A stretch of DNA of 64,000 nt from Streptomyces griseicoloratus (GTDB lineage: Bacteria; Actinomycetota; Actinomycetes; Streptomycetales; Streptomycetaceae), in contig NZ_JACVQF010000218.1 in NCBI RefSeq assembly GCF_014534645.1, positions 1-64,000 on the forward strand. Direction: 5' to 3'. Position 1 is the stretch's first letter. Every line of letters starts with the position of its first letter. The notes under the pieces are model-generated. The model had not been told where the DNA came from. It did no database searches and saw nothing but the letters and a program-made list of their open reading frames with translations. Position numbers and translations under genes: made by a program. Below, in pieces: positions 1-6,910 of this stretch.

Positions 1-15
1 ACTGGCCCTAACAAA
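1..15 (+). repeat. Left terminal inverted repeat of the IS
   Basis: CTGGCCCTAACAAA (2-15) matches the reverse complement of 874-887 over 14 bases; base 1 also pairs with 888. Confidence 0.9.
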
Positions 16-63
16 AGCGGGTTGATCATGTGACTGTCGGCTTGGTCGCTCGTTGATGGGGGC

Positions 64-881
64 ATGGGGAAGCGTCAGTCGCGGCCATGGATCGTGTCGG
101 ACGAACTGTGGTCGCTGATCGAGCCGTTGCTGCCCGAACCGGCACCGAAGCAGGTTGAGGGACGGCCGCGGCTGCCCGACCGTCAGGCCTTGTGCGGCAT
201 CCTGTTCGTCCTGCACACGGGTATCCAGTGGGAGTACCTGCCCCAGGAGCTCGGCTTCGGATCGGGCATGACGTGCTGGCGGCGCCTGGCGGCCTGGAAC
301 GAGGCCGGCGTCTGGGACCAGCTGCACCAGCTGCTGCTGAACAAGCTGCGGTCGAAGAACCAGCTGGACTGGTCCCGGGCGGTGATCGACTCCTCCCACG
401 TCCGGGCCGCACGCAGGGGCCCAAAAGCGGACCCAGCCCGGTCGACCGCGCACGACCGGGCAGCAAGCACCACATCATCACCGACGGTCAGGGCATCCCG
501 CTCGCGGTGTCGCTGACCGGCGGAAACCGCAACGACGTCACCCAGCTCCTGCCCCTGCTCGACAAGATTCCAGCGGTCGCGGGAGTCGTCGGCCGGCCAC
601 GACGCCGCCCGGACATGCTCTTCGCCGACCGCGGCTACGACCATGACAAGTACCGCCGGCTCCTTCGCGAGCGGGGCATCCGACCGGTGATCGCCGAACG
701 TGGCCAGCCGCACGGCACCGGCCTGGGCACCTTCCGCTGGGTCGTCGAGCGGACGATCTCCTGGCTGCACGGCTTCCGCCGCCTGCGCATCCGCTGGGAA
801 AGACGCGACGACATCCACGAGGCCTTCCTCGGCCTCGCCGTCTGCCTGATCACCTACCGCCACGTCCAGAGGCTTTGTTAG
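64..881 (+). CDS. IS5-family DDE transposase, OrfA-OrfB joined by -1 frameshift
   Basis: Transposase that cuts and joins the element ends. Phase one (64-516, 150 aa alone) carries the N-terminal DUF4096-type domain. The catalytic half is in the -1 phase and ends at 881. Slipping at CCCAAAA (420-426) gives one protein of about 272 aa. In the fused product the DDE triad is D109 (VIDSSHVRA), D189 (FADRG) and E229 (VVERTISWL), the usual IS5 layout. Unshifted OrfA ends in a 29-residue unrelated tail and would lack most of the catalytic core, so frameshifting is probably required for activity. Start ATG 64 is the first in frame and sits inside the left end of the element. Confidence 0.87.
420..426 (+). 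promoter_or_regulatory. Programmed -1 frameshift site CCCAAAA
   Basis: The heptamer reads C CCA AAA in the OrfA frame, a textbook X XXY YYZ slippery sequence. Re-pairing one base back gives CCC AAA and continues in the OrfB frame, whose downstream translation keeps the IS5-family D and E motifs. Position and phase fit the known orfA/orfB strategy of IS427-type elements. Confidence 0.75.
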
Positions 882-888
882 GGCCAGT
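874..888 (-). repeat. Right terminal inverted repeat of the IS
   Basis: Reverse complement of the left end. The transposase TAG stop (879-881) lies within it. Confidence 0.9.
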
Positions 889-1038
889 TAGAGGCCGTTC
901 TCTTTCCGAACACCGTGTGACGTCTTCGCTGGTCAGGCATGAAGTGGCTGCTGCTGGGGAAGCCTGGGCTCGTTGCCGGACGAGATGTCGTGGAGGTGGC
1001 GGATGCCGTCGATGCGGGCGGTTCTGGAAACGCGGTAG

Positions 1039-1402
1039 AAGGCCGCAGCCGCGCAGGTGAAGCACCTCGAAGCCGAGTTTGAACGGGTGCGGGCGGCTCT
1101 GGCGGAAGCGTAAGAGGTGCACCGGCGCCGAATGATCGGCCTGGAGCAGTATCTGGAGGCGCGGGCCGAGGAGGAAGCGCCCCTCGACGTGACCGGCGAG
1201 GTGTCGGGGAGGAAGCCGGTCGGACCGCGCCGGGCTGTGCCTCGCCGGCGACAGGCCACCGAGGTGGAGGAGTTGTCGCCGGACTATCAGGCGTTGGTGG
1301 CTGTTGCTGCCGATGCGGGAGGCGACGGGCTCGGTGCCCGGCGGGCAGCGGTGGTGTTGGGCTGGGACAGCGCGTCGGCCTCCCGCGTCGAAGGCACCCG
1401 CA
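1039..1402 (+). pseudogene. Remnant of an IS-associated coiled-coil helper protein
   Basis: One reading frame gives an Ala/Glu-rich coiled coil (AAAAQVKHLEAEFERVRAAL), then a TAA at about 1111, then continues in the same frame with EVHRRRMIGLEQYLEA and, after about 1270, a GARRAAVVLGWDSASASRVEG segment. The TAA fits a single G-to-T change of a Glu codon (GAA). The 5' side is cut by another stop at 1036 and the 3' end runs into unrelated sequence. From memory, similar proteins occur next to transposases in Streptomyces; that link is not certain. No RBS or start is credible, so this is a dead fragment. Confidence 0.5.
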
Positions 1403-1759
1403 TCGCTCATGTCCAGTCGTACCCGGGAACGGTGCCCCGGCCGGTCGGCCGCGTTCCCGAGCCTGTGGGCGAGACAGTCACACCCAGGAGTGGACGGACT
1501 GGACCCGCAACCCGTGACCGCGCGGCAGTTCGACAACAGGGCCTCTTGCTCGTCGCTGGAGTCGACATCCGCGAGCTACCAAGAGGCCCTTCTTTCATGC
1601 GTCCACAACGGCAGACTCACCCGGACCAGGCCCTTGTTCGAACCCCACCGACCACTCGAGCGGATAGAGAACAGCCAGTGAGATCGATGGATGGCATCAC
1701 AAAGAGTCGGCTGCCCGTTGTGAGATGGTTGGCGTGATCCGTGGCCTGTCTCGACGTCT
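1403..1759. other. Non-coding stretch with an 11-bp inverted repeat
   Basis: No convincing gene. AGGGCCTCTTG at 1538-1548 is exactly inverted at 1580-1590 with a 31-nt loop. It could be a leftover transposon end or a hairpin; no adjacent transposase frame supports either. The open frames here have no recognisable motif. Confidence 0.4.
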
Positions 1760-2395
1760 TCAATGTGACTGTGGGCCCGTAGCAGCGTGCTGCGCTCTGG
1801 CGGCGGTCAAAGCAGCGTTGTATCGGGCGATCCGGGCCCTCTCCTGAACGGTCGCCCCGAACTCTCCCCACCCGTAGAAGGCCGCAAGAAGCGTGGCCAG
1901 CGTCGCTGCCACCGAAGAGGCGGCAGCCAAGGCCCTGGCCATGCTTGCCGGTAGACGGGCGAGGAATCTCACGTTGGTGTGATGAGCGATGTCGGCACAG
2001 CGTCCTGCCCACATCTCGAGCCCCTGCGCGGCTCGAGCCGTGAATGCTGCGACGCACGCGAAGAAGCAGGCGGCGAATACGAACCCTGCGATGAACCTGG
2101 TCGTGAGGCCGGGCGCGGGACCAGTACCGGAGAGAGGTAATCCGCGGATCATGTAGAGGAGGCCGGCGCCAGACATGGTCCCCAGCAAGAAGGCACCGAA
2201 CATCGCCCAAGTGACGTCCTTGTAGTCATCTTCGGGATTGTGGCTGCCGTCTGATGACGCCGGGGGACGTTGGCGCTGGGAGGACACGAAGAGGTTCACG
2301 ACGCTGCCGAAGACGTTGCCAGCAACGAACGTGCCCGAGCCGCGGTTTGTCTGATTGACCACTCTCTTCTGTTCCCCGGTGGAGTGTTCAGACAT
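1760..2395 (-). CDS. Three-helix membrane protein with N-terminal Gly/Asn motif (candidate amyloid-signalling partner)
   Basis: Unrecognised 211-aa protein. Residues 14-33 form a Gly/Asn-rich block (NQTNRGSGTF then VAGNVFGSVV) that closely matches the C-terminal block of the upstream gene's product. Next come a polar Pro/Asp-rich linker and three hydrophobic segments (about 61-82, 101-119 and 154-175) with an Arg/Ala-rich tail. It starts inside the upstream gene (8-nt overlap, ATGTCTGA), so the pair is almost certainly translationally coupled. Sharing a short motif between adjacent gene products, one of them membrane-bound, resembles bacterial amyloid-signalling or effector-associated-domain pairs. 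Whether this protein is receptor or pore cannot be told. Confidence 0.6.
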   Translation of the reverse strand: MSEHSTGEQKRVVNQTNRGSGTFVAGNVFGSVVNLFVSSQRQRPPASSDGSHNPEDDYKDVTWAMFGAFLLGTMSGAGLLYMIRGLPLSGTGPAPGLTTRFIAGFVFAACFFACVAAFTARAAQGLEMWAGRCADIAHHTNVRFLARLPASMARALAAASSVAATLATLLAAFYGWGEFGATVQERARIARYNAALTAARAQHAATGPQSH

Positions 2396-2765
2396 GAGGC
2401 TCCCTGCCCTGATTGATAGTCAGGTTGCCGTGGTGGTCTCCGCCGATGAACACACCGTTTCCCGTGTTCTGCTGGTTGTAGACGGTGGGTCCTGTCATCG
2501 TCAGAGCCAAGAACTCGCGGATGGCGGCCGGATACGCGTCGAAGTGCGCCTGGATGAGGGGGGCCACGCGCTCCGCGCGCTCCTCCGGTGTGGCCTCATG
2601 GTCATCAAGTGCAGCAATCACGGCGTCCTGCTCGTCACGAGTGCCGCGGCGCAGAAGCTCGCGGACCTTTGCACCCACCCATGCTGTCCCGCCTGTAACG
2701 GCTCCGGTGGCCAGCACAATCGCCGACCCGGTGACAACATCGCCGACAACAACCGGTAAATCCAT
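2388..2765 (-). CDS. Small protein with hydrophobic N-terminus and C-terminal Gly/Asn motif (candidate amyloid-signalling partner)
   Basis: Unrecognised 125-aa protein. Residues 4-33 are hydrophobic and rich in small residues (VVVGDVVTGSAIVLATGAV), long enough to span a membrane or pack as a glycine zipper. A charged helical middle (35-90) contains a DDHEATPEERAERVAPL stretch. Residues 97-118 carry the motif NQQNTGNGVFIGG, then DHHGNLTIN. Start ATG 2765 is chosen over 2801 because GGGAGGA sits 11 nt before it. An acidic/helical middle plus a terminal Gly/Asn motif is typical of small adaptor or effector proteins with terminal amyloid motifs, but no named domain is recognised. It is the first gene of the two-gene unit. 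Confidence 0.6.
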   Translation of the reverse strand: MDLPVVVGDVVTGSAIVLATGAVTGGTAWVGAKVRELLRRGTRDEQDAVIAALDDHEATPEERAERVAPLIQAHFDAYPAAIREFLALTMTGPTVYNQQNTGNGVFIGGDHHGNLTINQGREPHV

Positions 2766-3009
2766 GGCAGTTGAATCCTCCCGCGACAAGTGGAGAGCCA
2801 ACCTACCTGCGGCCGGCCTGTGGAGGAGACGGTTCTAAACGTGGCGTCCATCACGCTGGATGATGCGCGGATCTCGCCGACGCCTCTGCTGGAGCCTGCT
2901 GAGGTTCGATGCGACTGCCTGCGTGGTTCAGACCTGTGGCGGTCCGGGGGGAAGACCGTCGGAAAGGTGCTCTCACCTCGACGATCTGCGGAAACATGGG
3001 TGCCAGCGA

Positions 3010-3187
3010 CTTCTCCGCGTTGACGATCGATACCTGCACATCACCGGCCTCGACGCCGCCGACGGCACCCTGGTGGTCGACCTTGTGCCGGTCTTCAAGG
3101 AGCTCCTGCCGCGCGGCAGCGTCACCCGGCCCGTCCTGGCCCAGCGAGATGCTGAAGGACTACTGGAGGGTCGCTTCCGAACGCTGA
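3010..3187 (+). pseudogene. Frameshifted C-terminal remnant of a TrmO-like tRNA methyltransferase
   Basis: One frame reads YLHITGLDAADGTLVVDLVP and on to KELLPRGSVTRP, which matches the conserved C-terminal segment of the TrmO/UPF0066 family (GLDAxDGTPVLDIKP). The expected ending PSWPSEMLKDYW follows in another frame from about 3131 and stops at 3187, so a small indel near 3125-3131 separates the halves. No N-terminal domain or start codon is present upstream. Confidence 0.6.
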
Positions 3188-3189
3188 CT

Positions 3190-3510
3190 CGGGGCAACCG
3201 TTCGTAGCGGTGACTGGAAACCCGACGGGAAGTAGCCGCCCGTGTGGATGCCAACGATAGCTGTCGCGCAGGGCCGCAGCGGCAGGCACTCATCACTTGG
3301 TGCCTCCGGTGGCGAGGATCGGCGAGGGTGTCTGCGCATCGTGGCATCGTGGTGCCCGCGATGCGCGTCCGATCGCCCTGATGCGTGGCCCGGCGCGCAT
3401 CGCTGTCGTCGCGCGTGTTCTGCGAGGGGAGATCGAAGCTTTCCCGGCGAGTTGGCCGGCTCTGCCCCGCGGGTAGAATCCGAAGCACGTACCCGGTCAA
3501 GCGCTCCAGT
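3190..3510. other. Non-coding stretch between gene remnants
   Basis: No frame gives a recognisable protein, and no promoter, terminator or repeat stands out. It separates the TrmO-like and acetyltransferase remnants and looks like decayed island DNA. Confidence 0.4.
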
Positions 3511-3513
3511 TCA

Positions 3514-3615
3514 CGACTGGTTCTCCACAAGTTGACTGCCGAGGATGTCGACGCCGTGCCTGCCATCTATGGCAGCCGTGAGGTGACAGAGCATCTGTCG
3601 TTCGAGCCGCGCAAG
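3514..3615 (+). pseudogene. N-terminal remnant of a GNAT acetyltransferase
   Basis: RLVLHKLTAEDVDAVPAIYG followed by SREVTEHLSFEPR has the typical opening of a RimJ/RimL-type GNAT enzyme (L-x-x-L-T-x-x-D-x-x-A-V-x-x-I). Nothing after residue 34 of the match resembles the acetyl-CoA-binding core, so only a fragment remains. Confidence 0.5.
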
Positions 3616-3802
3616 CGAGCCTCCTTCTGTCGCTTGGTGGACGGCACCGACTTCACGGTCGGCTCGCCGCTGTTTCCAGTCGGCCCGCCGGTCAGCAGGT
3701 GCACGCGGGCGCGATCGGTTAGTCATGACGCATTCTCCTCGTCTCGCACCACTGGCGGGCGGGCTCCCGTTCGTAACGAGATCAGATAGCCGTATCCGGC
3801 TG

Positions 3803-3871
3803 TCAGACGACCAGGGCAATGTGCCGTGCCCTGGTGAGGGCGACATACGGTGAGCGATATGTTCCCTGCCA
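3803..3871 (-). pseudogene. C-terminal tail of a UvrD/PcrA-type helicase
   Basis: The minus strand encodes SPYVALTRARHIALVV just before a TGA stop. YVALTRAR is helicase motif VI of superfamily 1A enzymes, normally near the C-terminus as here. Upstream codons lack motifs I to V, so this is a truncated end, probably clipped when the island formed. Confidence 0.5.
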
Positions 3872-4057
3872 TCGTCGAGGTTCATTCTTGCAGCTCAGAC
3901 ACGGTGCGGCAGCGTTCACCGCGGAGACCGTAGGAAGGCGGAAATATAGCCGACGATCGCCGGTTTGGGAAACCGGTGCTTCCCCGGACGCTGTGTACGG
4001 CCGTTGGACCGCTCGCGGTCCTCGGATCTCGTACAAGCACCGGAGCAGGAAGCGTCA

Positions 4058-4588
4058 ATGATGCACAGCGAGCACCACGAAATCCGCCGCAGGGGAGACC
4101 AGAGTTGGCAGAGGAGGGCGGCCTGTGCCACGGCAGTCGACGTGGCGCGGGATCCCGACCTTTTCTTCCCAGCAACTGTGGCGGATGAGCCACGCATTGT
4201 CCTGGCGAAGAGAATCTGCTCGTCCTGTGAGGTCCGCAACACGTGCCTGGAGGCCGCGCTTGAGTGCGGTGACACCGATGGCATTCGCGGTGGCATGACG
4301 GAGGCTGAGCGTAGAGCCGTCCGACACCAGTTTGATCGCCGCTGTGACCCCACGCGCGTCGTGGCAGCACTGTCAGGAAGGGACGTCCACCTCAGCGGTG
4401 CGGAGCGGGAGGACCTGATTCGTCGGGCCGTTCTGATGGAAGCGCCTGCTGCGCGAGTGGCCCAGGTTCTCAACGTGTCGGAAGCGCACGTGAAGAAGCT
4501 TTTCCGTCGCGAGCGTCGCAGGAGGGTGGGTATAAGTCTTGAGGCACCTGAGGGGACGCAGGTCACCCGCGAGGCGATTCCGGCATGA
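4058..4588 (+). CDS. WhiB-like iron-sulfur regulator with C-terminal helix-turn-helix, integrase-linked
   Basis: 176-aa WhiB-family protein. The four cluster ligands are C23, C54, C57 and C63 (C-x30-C-x2-C-x5-C), followed by GIRGG at 75-79, where the usual G[VI]WGG tryptophan is Arg. Residues about 112-150 (LSGAEREDLIRRAVLMEAPA... NVSEAHVKKLFRRERRRR) look like a helix-turn-helix with a basic end, extra to a minimal WhiB. Start ATG 4058 has GGAGCAGGA 7 nt upstream. The stop overlaps the xis start (ATGA at 4585-4588), so the two are co-translated. This implies control of excision or of the element's own genes; the direct target is inference. Confidence 0.82.
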   Translation: MMHSEHHEIRRRGDQSWQRRAACATAVDVARDPDLFFPATVADEPRIVLAKRICSSCEVRNTCLEAALECGDTDGIRGGMTEAERRAVRHQFDRRCDPTRVVAALSGRDVHLSGAEREDLIRRAVLMEAPAARVAQVLNVSEAHVKKLFRRERRRRVGISLEAPEGTQVTREAIPA

Positions 4589-4776
4589 GGGCAGGGGGCG
4601 ACGGGGGCGGCCGGTATCTGGGAGTCGATGAAGCAGCGGTCTATCTCGGTATGAGTAGGCGCTGGATGTACAGGGAATCCAGGCGCCATGGTGTGCCGCG
4701 CTACTACTTCGGGGGAAAGCTCAGATTCAAAGTGGCGGACCTGGACAACTGGGCGCAGCAGCAGAGGGTGCATTGA
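4585..4776 (+). CDS. Excisionase (MerR-like HTH_17 DNA-binding protein)
   Basis: 63-aa protein made almost entirely of an excisionase-type winged helix (YLGVDEAAVYLGMSRRWMYR, then VPRYYFGGKLRFKVADLDNW). Such Xis proteins bind attachment-site DNA and bias tyrosine integrases towards excision. It overlaps the WhiB-like gene by 4 nt and faces the integrase gene across a terminator. Confidence 0.85.
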   Translation: MRAGGDGGGRYLGVDEAAVYLGMSRRWMYRESRRHGVPRYYFGGKLRFKVADLDNWAQQQRVH

Positions 4777-4805
4777 GGGGGCGGGGATCATCCCGCCCCC
4801 CTTTC
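4777..4805. terminator. Shared hairpin terminator between xis and int
   Basis: GGGGGCGGG (4777-4785) pairs with CCCGCCCCC (4792-4800) around a GATCAT loop, directly after the xis stop and followed by CTTTCC. It lies at the 3' ends of both converging genes (the integrase ends at 4806), so it can serve both strands. Confidence 0.8.
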
Positions 4806-5951
4806 CTATAGGCCGTCGTTGAGGAGCTTCGCTGCGCGTCCGATCGATGCCGGCATGAGATGGCGATAGATCTTGAACGTCATGTTGATGTTCTTGTGGC
4901 CCATCCATTCCGCGACGTCCGTGATGGGTATTCCCTTGGCCAGGCAGTTCGATGCGAAGAAGTGACGGAGTGAGTAGGTCGTGAGTCTCCGGGTGAGGCC
5001 TGCCCGCTTCTTGGCGGTGTTCCACTGGTATTCGAGCGTCGTGTGAGCCCAGAACGGGGAACGTTGGGTTCGCAGGAGGTATCCGTCTGGGCTGGCCCCG
5101 TGATCCTTCTCGAAGCGAAGGAGTGTCTCGCGGACGGTCGAAGGCATAGGCGTTTCGCGGAACTCGCCCAGCTTGCGGTGCTTGAGGGGAGCGCGCTCGC
5201 GCGTCTTTCCTTCGATCTGCTCGGTGACGCGGTAGACGTCGTCCGCGACAATCCGTTCGCGGTTGGCGGCGTAAGCCTCCCCATTGCGAAGGCCGCAGCC
5301 TGACATCAGGTCGATGATGACGCGGAGCCCGTCGGTGCTGACGGCCTTGAGCGCGTGTATTTCGTCGAGAGTCGGAATGGTGATCTTCCGCGGGATGTAC
5401 TCAGGTGGGACGACGCCTTCGAACGGGTCCTCCGTGATGCCGCCGCGGCGGCGTGCGTCGAGGAGGATCTTCCTGAGGGCGTCGAAGGCGTTCTGCTGAG
5501 CAGCCAGCCCGACGGAACGTTCCTCCATCGACATGATGAAGTCGTCGACCACGGTCGACGTGAATGTGTTGATCCGACGTGACGCGAGAACGGGGAGGAT
5601 CTGGCTGTTGAGGACCTGGTTGACCGTGCGGACACTGCCCGGTGCGTAGTGGCGCTGCCTGGTGAGCCACGTCGACGCGTAGTCGCCGAAGCGCTGTTTG
5701 CCGATCTGGCGCTTGAGCTCGGCCTGGTGGGGGGAGGTGGTGCGCTTTTCCTCGTAGACTTGCGTCAGCCGGTCTAGGGCCGATTGCTGCGTCGCATACC
5801 CCGTCTCCTCGCGCTGGCGGCCGGCCGCATCGCGGTAGCGAATGATGTAGGGGTGGAGGCATCGGCTCTGCCGGGCGCAGGCGCAGCTCTTGAAGAAGCT
5901 GCCCATCCCGCGTATGAGCTGGGTCGCCAACGTGCACGTCTCCTGACTCAT
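4806..5951 (-). CDS. Tyrosine-recombinase integrase
   Basis: Site-specific integrase of an actinobacterial integrative element, 381 aa. An N-terminal arm-binding region and a SAM-like core-binding domain (about 85-175) precede the catalytic domain. Visible catalytic residues are R222 (GCGLRNGEA), R329 (YSLRH), H352 (WMGHKN) and nucleophile Y362 (FKIYRHL). The first position of box II is Tyr326, not the usual His (Y-S-L-R). The start is uncertain: ATG 5951 has a poor RBS, while a TTG shortly downstream has GGAG at a good distance and ATG 5906 begins just before a Cys-rich segment. No tRNA gene or duplicated att core was found nearby. Confidence 0.88.
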   Translation of the reverse strand: MSQETCTLATQLIRGMGSFFKSCACARQSRCLHPYIIRYRDAAGRQREETGYATQQSALDRLTQVYEEKRTTSPHQAELKRQIGKQRFGDYASTWLTRQRHYAPGSVRTVNQVLNSQILPVLASRRINTFTSTVVDDFIMSMEERSVGLAAQQNAFDALRKILLDARRRGGITEDPFEGVVPPEYIPRKITIPTLDEIHALKAVSTDGLRVIIDLMSGCGLRNGEAYAANRERIVADDVYRVTEQIEGKTRERAPLKHRKLGEFRETPMPSTVRETLLRFEKDHGASPDGYLLRTQRSPFWAHTTLEYQWNTAKKRAGLTRRLTTYSLRHFFASNCLAKGIPITDVAEWMGHKNINMTFKIYRHLMPASIGRAAKLLNDGL

Positions 5952-6367
5952 GCTGGGAGTTTGCTGACCAGTGGCCCCACAGCATGGTCCTGACCTGCGG
6001 CCGCGCCAAACTACGGGAAGTTGATGAGCATCTTCACGGGTACCTCCTGGGAAACTTAGCAGGCGGATCTTCGGCCATCGACGGCGTACCGGCAGGAGTC
6101 CTACGTGGGCAGTATCGACCTTGCGCCCGCGAAGGTCACGTGAAGCGACATCGGAGAGGCCGGTGAAGATCGGTCTGGCGGATACGGTCGAAGCTCAGGA
6201 CCGTCCCTACGCCGGGTCAGCCGGTCACCATCACCCTCGGCGACCGCACCGCTACGGGCGCCCCGGCCGCTCGGATGCCGAACACGAGCCGGAGAACCCT
6301 GACACCCCATCAGTCTCCGCGGAGCGGGACACGGAACGGGCGAGGAGGCGGTGCGGAGGGCTTGGGC
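5952..6367. other. Non-coding stretch after the integrase
   Basis: About 415 bp upstream of int and beyond the 3' end of hxlR with no recognisable gene. An att site would be expected near here, but I see no clear direct repeat with the opposite side of the island. Confidence 0.35.
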
Positions 6368-6757
6368 TCAGGGCCGTGTTCGCGGCACGTGGGTGGCGTC
6401 GTAGCGGCGGCGGTTGTCGTTGATCTCCTGCCGGTGCGCGGTGGCCCATTCGCCGAGGGCCACGACAGAGTCCAGCAGGGTTGCGCCGAGGGGGGTGAGC
6501 GCGTAGTCGACACGCGGCGGAACGCTGGGGTGGACAGTCCTGGTGAGGAGTCCGTCGCGTTCGAGTTGCCGCAGGGTCAGGGTGAGCATGCGCTGCGAGA
6601 TGCCCTTGACCGCGCGGTGGAGTTCGCTGAAGCGCAGCGTCCGGTCCCGGAGTTGCCCGATGACCAGGATGCTCCACTTGTCGCCGATCAGGGAGAGGAT
6701 CTGCAGCACCTGCCGGCACACCTCTTCCTCCGCCTCGCGGCCGTTGGGGGGCGTCAA
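6368..6757 (-). CDS. HxlR-family transcriptional regulator
   Basis: 129-aa winged-helix regulator: IGDKWSILVIGQL, then FSELHRAVKGISQRMLTLTL (recognition helix) and the wing (YALTPLGATLL). The conserved N-terminal cysteine of redox/aldehyde-sensing members is present (C14, EEVCRQVLQ). It is divergent from the SDR gene at 6911. The inverted repeat between them is the likely operator, so autorepression plus control of the SDR gene is the simplest model. Confidence 0.88.
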   Translation of the reverse strand: MTPPNGREAEEEVCRQVLQILSLIGDKWSILVIGQLRDRTLRFSELHRAVKGISQRMLTLTLRQLERDGLLTRTVHPSVPPRVDYALTPLGATLLDSVVALGEWATAHRQEINDNRRRYDATHVPRTRP

Positions 6758-6797
6758 GGGTTACCTCCGTGTCCGTCACTGACATGAATGTGCCGTC

Positions 6798-6821
6798 TTG
6801 TCACCGGCAGGGCAGTGACAA
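6798..6821. promoter_or_regulatory. Candidate HxlR operator
   Basis: TTGTCAC (6798-6804) and GTGACAA (6815-6821) form an exact inverted repeat with a 10-nt spacer, in the divergent region between hxlR and the SDR gene. HxlR/DUF24 proteins bind such spaced palindromes as dimers. Confidence 0.5.
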
Positions 6822-6910
6822 ATCATGCTGCTACGAACAAACAGTAACTGCCCAGCGGTGGGGCGTGATCGTGCCCTGCGTGACCGCTGGTGACATGAAG
6901 GGACGTCGTA

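Larger units (their letters stand above)
1..890 (+). mobile_element. Complete IS5-family insertion sequence
   Basis: A full insertion sequence opens the window. Near-identical ends (CTGGCCCTAACAAA at 2-15 and its reverse complement at 874-887) bracket one two-phase transposase. The bases after the right end are TTA (888-890) and the single base before the left end is A. This fits a TTA/TNA target duplication, but the left flank lies outside the window so it cannot be confirmed. The transposase stop codon lies inside the right terminal repeat. Both ends and all catalytic residues are present, so the copy looks potentially active. Confidence 0.9.

Noticed and set aside
5952-6367. Possible attachment site for the integrase
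   Set aside because: No duplicated core or tRNA 3' end could be found by eye, so it is not annotated.
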